From the NCBI GenBank assembly GCA_023150805.1, contig JAKLKF010000024.1, positions 1-64,000 of the forward strand: DNA of 64,000 nt, read 5' to 3'. Positions within the stretch are counted from its first letter, which is position 1; each line of letters starts with the position of its first letter. This stretch comes from Myxococcota bacterium (GTDB taxonomy: Bacteria; Myxococcota_A; UBA796; UBA2385). A model generated the notes under the pieces. The model worked only from the letters and a program-made list of their open reading frames with translations, was not told the origin of the DNA and did no database searches. Both the position numbers and the translations under genes were made by a program. Below are positions 8,482 to 25,427 of this stretch, one piece after another.

Positions 8482-9381
8482 TCAGGCGGGCAGGTCGGTG
8501 CGCGTCCGCAGCGCACCCCAGCCGTGGCGCTCGGGGTACTCGCGCCAGGGGCCCTCGCAGCGGTCCGTCCAGGTGCAGGCCGCGCAGGGGGGGCCCTTGG
8601 CCTTGCCGTCGGCCAGGCGCGAGGCGCGGAAGTCGGGCACGACGCGGGTGGGATCGTCGATGCGGGTGGGCGGGATGCGGGCCTCGGAGAGGAAGCGCTC
8701 CAGGCCGGACAGCAGGCAGGCGGGCATGGCCTCGACCATGCAGGGCACGCCGGCCTCGATGCCGGGCACCAGGGCGGCGCGGACCCAGGGGGCGGCCTCG
8801 TCCAGGCGGGGCACGATCTCGTCGAAGGCGGCCCAGGCGGAGCCCAGCGGGTGGACCATGGCGAGCTGGTACTGGCTGACGTCCAGGGCGACCAGCAGCG
8901 CGGCCAGGGCGGGCAGTTCCCGCAGGTTCGGCCGGGCGACGACGCTGTTGGTCAGCACGCGCTGGCCGCGGGCGCGCAGGTTGCGGATGCCCTGGACGGT
9001 CTGCCGCCAGCTCCCCGGGGCCCGGGTCAGGGCGTCGTGGGTCTGCGGCGTGGCCCCGTGCAGGGCGGGGGAGAACTCGGTCACGCCGGCCTCGATCATC
9101 GCGTCGCAGAAGGCGGGTACGGCGAAGCGGCGGCCGTTGGACTGCAGCTGCACCTCCCGGTAGCCCAGGGCGCGGGCGTGTCGGACCAGCGCCGCCAGGT
9201 CGCGGCGGATGGTGACCTCGCCGCCGGTCAGGACCAGGCGGTCGCCGTGGGCGCGGTCGGCCTCCAGCGCGGCCATCAGCGCGGCCGTGTCGCGGTCGGG
9301 CTCGTGCAGGCGCCGGTCGCCCTGCACGCAGAAGCGACACCGGTTGTTGCACTGGAAGCCGGCCTTCAGGTCGATGCGCAT
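8482..9381 (-). CDS. Radical SAM protein (third of the cluster)
   Basis: A 299-residue protein starting at ATG 9381. The radical SAM motif CNNRCRFC lies within the first 20 residues, followed by the SAM-binding strand LVLTGGEVTI and LQSNGRRFAV. A C-terminal cysteine group CAACTWTDRCEGPW can bind an auxiliary iron-sulfur cluster. It converges on the HxsB-like gene with only 10 bases between stop codons. It resembles MoaA/PqqE-type peptide-modifying enzymes, but it lacks the features I would expect of HxsC. Together with its two neighbours it makes a compact three-enzyme radical SAM locus. No precursor peptide is evident next to it. Confidence 0.8.
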   Translation of the reverse strand: MRIDLKAGFQCNNRCRFCVQGDRRLHEPDRDTAALMAALEADRAHGDRLVLTGGEVTIRRDLAALVRHARALGYREVQLQSNGRRFAVPAFCDAMIEAGVTEFSPALHGATPQTHDALTRAPGSWRQTVQGIRNLRARGQRVLTNSVVARPNLRELPALAALLVALDVSQYQLAMVHPLGSAWAAFDEIVPRLDEAAPWVRAALVPGIEAGVPCMVEAMPACLLSGLERFLSEARIPPTRIDDPTRVVPDFRASRLADGKAKGPPCAACTWTDRCEGPWREYPERHGWGALRTRTDLPA

Positions 9382-9441
9382 CGGCGCAGCCTGCGGGGCG
9401 GGGGCCGCGGGCGCCTCGGTCGTCCGACCGATCCGGGCGGT

Positions 9442-10026
9442 TCAGGCTCCGCCGGCCAGCACCTTGGACAGGAACAGGCGGCGGTCGGTGGTGACCGTGC
9501 CGTCGACGCGGCGCGCGGGCACCTCCATGTAGACGCCCATGTCCTCGAAGCCCATGTGCATGTACATCTCGTAGGCGCCCTTGCGCGAGGCGGTGGTGCG
9601 CAGCAGGGCGTGGGTGTAGCGCTGCGTGTCGACCAGGTGCAGGCGCAGGTCGACGAGCTGCTTGCCCAGCCCGCGGCCGCGGAAGGCGTCCTGGACGCCC
9701 AGCTCGGCCAGGTAGAAGACGTGGCGCGGTGGGACCAGGCCGCGCAGCGAGCGGGCGATGTCGGGGCGCGACAGCAGCGGCACGCCCACCCCGAAGGCGA
9801 CCACGCGGGCGTCCCCGCGCAGCACGAGCAGGGTGACGTGGTCGGGGGTGCGCAGGAAGCCGTCGAGGATGCCCAGGGCTTCGGAGGCGTAGAAGCGCTC
9901 GAAGTAGGGCGGCCCCGAGAAGATGTCCTGGTAGGCCCCGGCGAAGGAGGCGCGGTAGGGCGCGGCGTCGTCGGGGTCGTGGACCCGGACGATGCGGAGG
10001 CCGTCTTCTCTCTCGACCAGCGTCAT
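9442..10026 (-). CDS. GNAT-family N-acetyltransferase
   Basis: A 194-residue protein if it starts at the ATG at 10026 (MTLVEREDGLRIVRV); ATGs at 10038 and 10062 are in frame, but the preceding residues are proline-rich and look untranslated. The GNAT acetyl-CoA signature is clear: strand FYLAELGVQDAF followed by the pyrophosphate loop RGRGLGKQL (Q/RxxGxG/A). C-terminal strands follow (AYEMYMHMGFEDMG). Substrate cannot be read from the sequence. It lies 61 bases upstream of the third radical SAM gene on the same strand and could be co-transcribed with it. Confidence 0.85.
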   Translation of the reverse strand: MTLVEREDGLRIVRVHDPDDAAPYRASFAGAYQDIFSGPPYFERFYASEALGILDGFLRTPDHVTLLVLRGDARVVAFGVGVPLLSRPDIARSLRGLVPPRHVFYLAELGVQDAFRGRGLGKQLVDLRLHLVDTQRYTHALLRTTASRKGAYEMYMHMGFEDMGVYMEVPARRVDGTVTTDRRLFLSKVLAGGA

Positions 10027-10089
10027 GGCGCGCATCATGCCGGGGGGCGGGGGCCCTGGCAAGGCGCAGCCGAGGCCGCGCCCGCGGGC

Positions 10090-19296
<9,207 letters not shown>

Positions 19297-19460
19297 GGGG
19301 ACTCCCGGAGGTCTGGCGAGGGGCCCCTATGCGGCGGCTGTGACGCCCGCGAGATGCGAAATCCCTTGCGCGGCGGAGGGATCCTCTGTTCGCACCCCGC
19401 GTGCGGACCGTCGCCCCGCGTGCCCGGGTCCGGTGCTACCGTGCTTCGCGGAGGTGTTGG

Positions 19461-20903
19461 ATGAACGAACCTCGGTGGACGACGGTGTGTTTTTTCTCGA
19501 TCCCGTTGCTCGGCTTCGTGATCCCCGCCGGCTGCGCGCCGGTCGCCCAGGACGACAGCGCCGGGGTGGGGGACGGCGGGGGCGAGGCGGACGGCGGCGG
19601 GGGCGAGGCGGACGGCGGCGGGGGCGGGACGGCCGACGCGGGCTCGACCACCGAGCCGGATCCGGGCGGCGTCGCGGTGCTGGCCGGGCCGGCGGCGCTC
19701 CTGGGGTCGGAGGGCACCTGGGTCACGGGCTTCCCGGGCACCGACTGCGGCGGCTGGGTGGCGCCGGCCGGAGACGTGGACCTGGACGGCGACCCCGACG
19801 TGGTCGTGATCTGCGCCCAGGAGGGGCGCGATCCCGTGCGGGACTCCCTGCTGCACCTGGTCGACGGCGCGGCCCTGCTGGGCGGCGCCGCGGAGGTGGT
19901 CGCCAGCCTGTCCGGTGCCCCCCACCGGTCCGGCGGAGGTGCGCACCGGCTGGGGGACCTCGACGGGGACGGCCGCGCCGAGCTGCCCCTGGAGACGGTG
20001 TCGGGCACCTCCCACTCGCTGGGCTCGGTGCTGCCGGGGGCCGCGTGGGCCCTGGGCGGCGAGGTGGACCTGCGGGCCTGGGAGCTGCGGGGGGACAGCG
20101 GCTACTCGCCCATGCCCGGCCAGGTCCTGCCGGACGTCGACGGCGACGGCGGGCCCGACCTGCTGCTGGTCCAAGAGCCCGGCCACTACACCGACGAGTC
20201 CAGCGACGGGATCTGGCTGTTCGTGGTGCAGGGGGCCGCCTTCGCGGTCCTGCCCGCCGGCGACCCCGCCGAGCTCGCGCGGCTCCCGCACGCCCGGGTC
20301 GTGGGCTCGCGTGCCCTGGGCGAGCCCGACGTGATCGGCGGCGTGGGCGACGTCGACGGCGACGGGCGGGAGGACCTCGGCGTCGCCTTCGGCCCCCGGG
20401 ACGCGCACGCCGTCGACCAGCGGGGCAGCATCCGGCTGGTCCTCTCCTCGACCCTGGGCGCCGTCTCCCTCGCCGCCGTCTCCCTGGAGGACGGCCCCGA
20501 GGTCCGCGGCGTCCAGCCGGCGCGGCTCATGGCGTCGCAGTTCCAGGGCCTGGGCGACCTGGACGGCGACGGCCGGGGGGAGCTGGCGGTGCTCTTCGCC
20601 AAGCGCATCGACGGCAGCAGCGAGCAGCCGGTGACCGAGCTGGGCGTGGTGCGAGGGGCGGACCTGGCCGCCGGCGGCACGGTGGACCTGGCCCCCTGGA
20701 GCCCGGAGCACCGGGCCACCGACGGCCTCGCCTGCGACCTGGACGGCGACGGGCTCTCCGAGTGGATTGGCGCCGACGGGATCTGGGCCGGCGACAGCCT
20801 GCTGGAGGGGGCCCCCTCGCCGGTCGCGCCGGGTGTGACCGCCCTGGCCTGCCTGGGGGACCTGGACGGAGACGGGGCCGAGGAGCTGGCGGTGGAGCGG
20901 TAG
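19461..20903 (+). CDS. FG-GAP/VCBS-repeat lipoprotein
   Basis: A 480-residue protein. The ATG at 19461 (MNEPRWTTVCFFS) is preferred over 19401 because GGAGG lies eight bases upstream and the product then has a signal peptide with lipobox IPAGC. After the Cys comes a Gly/Asp linker containing a duplicated 21-base unit (GEADGGG). The rest contains about seven calcium-binding-like loops: DVDLDGDPD, DLDGDGRAE, DVDGDGGPD, DVDGDGRED, DLDGDGRGE, DLDGDGLSE, DLDGDGAEE. They are spaced as in integrin-alpha/FG-GAP beta-propellers. Likely a surface-exposed, calcium-stabilised adhesin or scaffold. It is divergent from the synthase. Confidence 0.88.
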   Translation: MNEPRWTTVCFFSIPLLGFVIPAGCAPVAQDDSAGVGDGGGEADGGGGEADGGGGGTADAGSTTEPDPGGVAVLAGPAALLGSEGTWVTGFPGTDCGGWVAPAGDVDLDGDPDVVVICAQEGRDPVRDSLLHLVDGAALLGGAAEVVASLSGAPHRSGGGAHRLGDLDGDGRAELPLETVSGTSHSLGSVLPGAAWALGGEVDLRAWELRGDSGYSPMPGQVLPDVDGDGGPDLLLVQEPGHYTDESSDGIWLFVVQGAAFAVLPAGDPAELARLPHARVVGSRALGEPDVIGGVGDVDGDGREDLGVAFGPRDAHAVDQRGSIRLVLSSTLGAVSLAAVSLEDGPEVRGVQPARLMASQFQGLGDLDGDGRGELAVLFAKRIDGSSEQPVTELGVVRGADLAAGGTVDLAPWSPEHRATDGLACDLDGDGLSEWIGADGIWAGDSLLEGAPSPVAPGVTALACLGDLDGDGAEELAVER

Positions 20904-20923
20904 GCGCCGGACCCGGCTGGTAG

Positions 20924-20977
20924 GTCTGGCGGGCTACTGCCCGCTGGTGGGTCTGGCGGGCTACTGCCCGCTGGTGG
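20924..20977. terminator. Tandemly duplicated 27-bp hairpin between convergent genes
   Basis: Two exact copies of gtctggcgggctactgcccgctggtgg (20924-20950, 20951-20977) lie between convergent stops. Each contains the inverted repeat GCGGGC-TACT-GCCCGC, a 6-bp stem with a four-base loop. The second copy includes the last codons and TAG of the minus-strand gene. The placement fits a bidirectional terminator that has been duplicated; there is no U-tract. Confidence 0.55.
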
Positions 20978-22373
20978 GCGCGTACAGGTCGTCCAGCCAG
21001 CGCACCCGGCCCCAGATGGCGCCGACGCCGGTCTGGACCGTCCACAGCTCCTGGCCCTCGGGGCTCACCTCGACCAGCCGCCCCTGCGTGGACCAGGCGA
21101 CGAGCCGGTTGCCGTCGGGCAGGCGCCGGGCGTCGCCCAGCAGCGGGATGTGCATGCCCTCGGGGTGCCACAGCTCCCAGGTCTGCTGGAAGGTCCCCGC
21201 CTCCAGGTCCAGGCGGTACTCGACCACGCGCGAGCGCAGGTCGGCCCGGTGGTCGCCGTTGTCGAAGACCAGCATGCCCTCGGCCCACAGGTCGGAGAGG
21301 TGGCCGTGGTCGATGGGCGGCATGGGCTCGCCCTGCAGGCCGCCCTCCAGCCCGACCTGCCAGGCGGGGGCGCCGCTGTCCAGGTCGAAGGCCCAGACCA
21401 GGTCGAGGAAGCGCGAGACGATCGCGATCTCGCCGCGATCCTCCAGCAGGGCCAGGCTGTTGGCGTGGGTCCAGTCCTTGCCCCCCAGGCCGACGACCTC
21501 CTCCTCGGCGTGGAAGCAGCGCGGCTCGGCGTCCAGGTGGTCGTGCAGGGCGTGCAGGACCTCGGTCGGCGTCTCCTCCGTGGCGCCCTCGGGCCCGGCG
21601 ACGACGGCGTCTCCCACGACGTCGTACAGGCCTCCCTGGTAGTCGGTCTCCCGGCTGTCGAAGGCCAGCCAGGCGATCCGCCCGTCGGGCAGCTCCAGGA
21701 AGTCGTGGTGGGCCAGGACGGTCCGCGTCGTGGTGGCCGTGCCCTCCCGCAGGGAGACCCGCCGCAGCTCGCCCACGTCCACCGACTGGTTCTGGTCGTA
21801 GGTGCCCATCAGCACCGAGCGGCCGTCCCGGGACAGCCGCACGGTCGGGGCGAGCAGCCCGTCGCCGACCTCGGTCCACCACACCAGGTCGCCGTCCCGG
21901 TCCAGGATGACGACCCAGGCGCTGTCCAGCTGCAGCAGGGCGCCCAGCACGAAGCCGCCCGGCTGCATGCGCGAGGGGTCGGGCGTGGAGACCTGCAGCG
22001 GCACCACCTCCTCGGGGCGGGTCGGCGTGTCGAAGGCCACCGCCTCGCCGCGGCGGTCCTCCTCGCCGTCGGTCCAGGCGGCGCGCAGCTCGTAGCGGCG
22101 GCCCGCCTTCAGGCCCAGCAGCCAGGCCGAGGCGGCGCCCTGGTCGTCGACCTCGGTCGGCACGACCCGGTCGAAGGCGCCCTCCTCGCCCAGCTCCAGC
22201 CAGGTGTCGGCGCCGGCGGGCGCCGTCCAGGTCGCCTCGGCGACCGTGGCGACGGTCGGGCGGAGCGCCACCGCGCCGTGGTCCCCGTCGTCGGCGCCGC
22301 CGTCGGTCCCGCCGGTCCCCCCGCCCCCCGCGGTGCAGGCCATCCACCACCAGAGTGGCCAGGAACCGGGCAC
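20961..22373 (-). CDS. Arylsulfotransferase-like (ASST) beta-propeller lipoprotein
   Basis: A 470-residue protein using GTG 22373, with AGGAGG five bases upstream. The short signal sequence PGSWPLWWWMAC carries a weak lipobox (WMAC), followed by a GGGGTGGTDGG linker. The body matches arylsulfotransferase-type propellers (PF05935/PF14269-like): YDQNQSVDVGELR, HHDFLELPDGRIAWLAFDS, KDWTHANSLALLEDRG, DHGHLSDLW and a final blade VAWSTQGRLVEVSPEG. Several histidines (HHDF, THAN, HGH) sit where ASST enzymes bind substrate. Either a sulfotransferase acting on phenolic or secreted compounds, or a non-catalytic propeller; the fold is surer than the activity. Confidence 0.75.
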   Translation of the reverse strand: MPGSWPLWWWMACTAGGGGTGGTDGGADDGDHGAVALRPTVATVAEATWTAPAGADTWLELGEEGAFDRVVPTEVDDQGAASAWLLGLKAGRRYELRAAWTDGEEDRRGEAVAFDTPTRPEEVVPLQVSTPDPSRMQPGGFVLGALLQLDSAWVVILDRDGDLVWWTEVGDGLLAPTVRLSRDGRSVLMGTYDQNQSVDVGELRRVSLREGTATTTRTVLAHHDFLELPDGRIAWLAFDSRETDYQGGLYDVVGDAVVAGPEGATEETPTEVLHALHDHLDAEPRCFHAEEEVVGLGGKDWTHANSLALLEDRGEIAIVSRFLDLVWAFDLDSGAPAWQVGLEGGLQGEPMPPIDHGHLSDLWAEGMLVFDNGDHRADLRSRVVEYRLDLEAGTFQQTWELWHPEGMHIPLLGDARRLPDGNRLVAWSTQGRLVEVSPEGQELWTVQTGVGAIWGRVRWLDDLYAPTSGQ

Positions 22374-22416
22374 GGCGCCTCCTCGCGGGTCCTACCCCGG
22401 TCGCGGCGCGTGGGGG

Positions 22417-23937
22417 CTACTGCCGCCGCTTGAAGCGGGCCGGCTCGATGCCGTGCCGCACCACCCGCAGGCCCATCACGCGCTCGGTCACCTCGAGCAT
22501 CCGCGCCGCGGCGGCCATGTTCCCGCCGGTGGACTTCAGGGCGTCCAGCAGCATCTCCCGCTCGACGGCGTCGAGCTGGGCCTGCAGCCCGCCCGTGGGC
22601 CCGGTGCCGCTGGCCTCGGCCGTCTGCAGGCTGGGGGGCAGGTGGTGGCCGTGGATCACGTCGTCGCGGGTGAGCAGCACGGCGCGCTCGATGCAGTTCT
22701 CCAGCTCCCGCACGTTGCCCGGCCAGTGGTAGGCCGTCAGCATGTCGATGGCCGGGGTGCTGATGCGCTTGACCTGCCGGCCGTGCAGCCGGTTGAAGGA
22801 CAGGACGAAGTGGTCGGCCAGCAGCAGGATGTCGGCCTTGCGCTCGCGCAGCGGCGGCAGGTGGATCGGGAAGACGTTGAGCCGGTAGTACAGGTCCTTG
22901 CGGAAGGTCCCGGCGTCGATCATCGCCTCCAGGTCGCGGCTGGTGGCGGCGACGATGCGCACGTCGACGTCGATGGTGCGGTTGCTGCCCAGCCGCTCCA
23001 GCGTGCGCTGCTGGAGCACCCGCAGCAGCTTGATCTGGGTCGGCGGCGACAGGTCGCCCACCTCGTCGAGGAAGATGGTGCCGCCCTGTGCCAGCTCGAA
23101 GCGCCCCTTGCGGGCCTGCAGGGCGCCGGTGAAGGCGCCGCGCTCGTGGCCGAACAGCTCGCTCTCGATCAGGCTGTCGGGCAACGCCGCCAGGTTCACC
23201 TTCACCAGCGGGCCCTGGGCGCGGTTGCTGCCCTGGTGCAGGGCGTCGGCGACCAGCTCCTTGCCCGTGCCGCTCTCGCCGCGCAGCAGGACGGTGGTGT
23301 TCGACGGGGCGACCTGGGCCACCAGCTCGTAGACCCGCTGCATCGCCCGGCTGGTGCCGATCATCGCGGTCGGGCGCGGGGCCTCGGCCCCCCCGGCTCC
23401 GCCCGCGGGGCGCCCCCGGCGCGAGGCCCGCTCGGCGACCGCGGGCCCCAGCATCGCCGCCACCACGACCAGCAGGTCCACCAGCGGCGCCAGCACGGCC
23501 GCCGGCGCCGGCTCCCGGTAGGCCGACAGCGTGCCCAGCACCTGGCCGCCCACCCGCACCGGCACGCAGAGGAAGGCCCGCTCGACCCCCTCGTCCAGGG
23601 CGCCGGTGCGGTCCAGGAAGCGCGGGTCCTCGGAGATCCGGGGCACGACCTGGGCCTCGCCCGATGCGGCCACCCGGCCGACGATGCCCTCGCCCATCGC
23701 GTAGCGGCCCCGGCGCACCTCGGCCGGCGTCAGCCCGTGGGCGGCCTCGATGCACAGGGTCTCGCCGGCGCCCTCCTCCTCGCGCTGCACCAGGCAGAGC
23801 GCGACGCGGCGCAGGTCGAAGCGCTCGGAGAGGGCACGCAGCAGCGGGCCGAGCACCTCGTCGAGGTCCAGGGTGCTGGTCAGCGGCTCGGCCAGGGCGC
23901 GCAGGGCCGGCAGGGGAGAGGTGGGGGGCGGCGCCAT
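22417..23937 (-). CDS. NifA-like sigma-54-dependent transcriptional activator
   Basis: A 506-residue protein with three parts. Residues 1-170 are a GAF-type sensor ([33 protein letters not shown]). Residues ~195-430 are the AAA+ sigma-54 interaction domain: Walker A GESGTGKE, the sigma-54 contacting loop GAFTGA, Walker [13 protein letters not shown], the arginine-finger region [14 protein letters not shown] and [10 protein letters not shown]. The C-terminus is a Fis-type helix-turn-helix ([20 protein letters not shown]). It would bind an upstream enhancer and activate RNA polymerase-sigma54 in response to a small ligand. Which genes it controls is not evident; no clear -24/-12 promoter was found nearby. 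Confidence 0.95.
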   Translation of the reverse strand: MAPPPTSPLPALRALAEPLTSTLDLDEVLGPLLRALSERFDLRRVALCLVQREEEGAGETLCIEAAHGLTPAEVRRGRYAMGEGIVGRVAASGEAQVVPRISEDPRFLDRTGALDEGVERAFLCVPVRVGGQVLGTLSAYREPAPAAVLAPLVDLLVVVAAMLGPAVAERASRRGRPAGGAGGAEAPRPTAMIGTSRAMQRVYELVAQVAPSNTTVLLRGESGTGKELVADALHQGSNRAQGPLVKVNLAALPDSLIESELFGHERGAFTGALQARKGRFELAQGGTIFLDEVGDLSPPTQIKLLRVLQQRTLERLGSNRTIDVDVRIVAATSRDLEAMIDAGTFRKDLYYRLNVFPIHLPPLRERKADILLLADHFVLSFNRLHGRQVKRISTPAIDMLTAYHWPGNVRELENCIERAVLLTRDDVIHGHHLPPSLQTAEASGTGPTGGLQAQLDAVEREMLLDALKSTGGNMAAAARMLEVTERVMGLRVVRHGIEPARFKRRQ

Positions 23938-24034
23938 GCGGCGGACTAACCGGGCCGAGGAGTCGACCCCGGGGAGCCGGCTTTCACGGGAACGCCGCGG
24001 GAGGGTGGGGCGGTCGCCATGCTAGGCCAGCCGC

Positions 24035-25417
24035 ATGGTCCACGCCCACCCGGTGATCGCGCTGCTCCCGCTCCTCCTGCTGGCCTGCGCCTCGCCGCCC
24101 GGGTCGGGCCCGGGTCCGCAGGGCGGCGACAGCGGAACGGCAGACGGGGGCGGCCCGGGAGACGGCGGCAGCGGCGCCGAGCAGGACATCGTCACCACGC
24201 ACCTGGCCCTGGACCTGGAGAACCGCACGGGGGTCGCCACCCTGCAGGTCCAGCCGGCGGCGGGCGCCTCGACCGTGCTGCTGGACGTGTCGGGCCTGGA
24301 CCTGCGCGGCGTGACGGTGGACGGGGTCGCGGTGGGCCCGGAGGTCCGCGACGGCATGCTGCCCGTGCCGGTCGACCCGGGCGGCGCCCCGGTGCAGATC
24401 GAGGTCGCCTACGACTTCCCGGCGCGCTCGGACGTGGACTTCGACGGCTGGATGCCGGGCCTGGGCGTGAGCTTCACCTGGCCCTACTTCTGCGGGAACC
24501 TGTACCCCTGCGACCCGCAGCTGCGCGACGGCGTGCGCTACACCATGGAGGTCACGGGCGCGCCGGCCGGGCAGCGGGCGATCTTCCCGGCCCGCATCCC
24601 CTCGGACGCGCCCTCCTACATGCCGGCGGTCGCGGTCGGCGACTACCAGGAGCTGGCCCTGGGCACCACCTCCGCCGGCACCACGCTGCGCGCGCTCTAC
24701 CTGCCCGGCGCCTCCGGCCTGGAGGGCGCGCAGGCCGGCACCGAGCTGCTGGTGGACGTCTTCGACTACTTCGAGCGGGTCTACGGCCCCTACAGCTTCG
24801 GCGCCGACGTCGCGACCGTGGAGGTCGACTGGGGCGCGGACTCCTGGGGCGGCATGGAGCACCACCCCTACTTCCACGTCGGCCGGTTCGACTTCGACGA
24901 CGGCGAGGTGCACGCCCACGAGGCCGCGCACGGCTGGTTCGGCGACGGCGTGCGCATCGGCTGCTGGGAGGACTTCGTGCTCTCGGAGGGCACGGTGACC
25001 TACATGGCCGCCCGGGCCACCGAGCAGGTCGGCGGGCGCGAGCTGTGGAGCTACTACGTCGAGGGCTTCCTGATCCCCATCTGCGAGGGCCTGGACGTCA
25101 ACACGGTCGTCCTGCCCGAGACCTGCAACGAGATCGACCTGCTGCACCACGACATCTGGTCGCTGGCCACCTACATGAAGGGGGCCTGCTTCTACGAGGA
25201 GGTGGCCGACCTGGTCGGCGCCGACCTGCTCGACGAGGTCATCGCCGAGCTGTACCAGGAGCGCGTCGGGGGCACCGCGCGCATGCAGGACATGATCGAC
25301 CGGATCCTGGCGCGCACCGATCCCTCGCACCACGCCGCCATCGAGACCCTGGCCGAGGAGTGGCTGCGGACCGAGGCCTGCCCGAAGGACTACGCCGAGC
25401 GCTGCGGCGCCCATTAG
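24035..25417 (+). CDS. M1-family metallopeptidase-like lipoprotein
   Basis: A 460-residue protein. Signal peptide MVHAHPVIALLPLLLLAC ends in a lipobox, followed by a GDSGTADGGG linker. An N-terminal beta-domain (about 50-170) precedes a gluzincin domain containing HEAAH, then exactly 18 residues to the second Glu ligand (HEXXH-X18-E, ending VLSEGTVTYM). This is the classic M1 aminopeptidase zinc site. The usual GxMEN substrate motif appears as GGMEHHPYF, with Asn replaced by His. It is shorter than full M1 enzymes and lacks the ERAP-like C-terminal domain. Ten bases separate it from the downstream CHAT gene, so the two are probably co-transcribed. Confidence 0.9.
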   Translation: MVHAHPVIALLPLLLLACASPPGSGPGPQGGDSGTADGGGPGDGGSGAEQDIVTTHLALDLENRTGVATLQVQPAAGASTVLLDVSGLDLRGVTVDGVAVGPEVRDGMLPVPVDPGGAPVQIEVAYDFPARSDVDFDGWMPGLGVSFTWPYFCGNLYPCDPQLRDGVRYTMEVTGAPAGQRAIFPARIPSDAPSYMPAVAVGDYQELALGTTSAGTTLRALYLPGASGLEGAQAGTELLVDVFDYFERVYGPYSFGADVATVEVDWGADSWGGMEHHPYFHVGRFDFDDGEVHAHEAAHGWFGDGVRIGCWEDFVLSEGTVTYMAARATEQVGGRELWSYYVEGFLIPICEGLDVNTVVLPETCNEIDLLHHDIWSLATYMKGACFYEEVADLVGADLLDEVIAELYQERVGGTARMQDMIDRILARTDPSHHAAIETLAEEWLRTEACPKDYAERCGAH

Positions 25418-25427
25418 ATCCGGCGCG

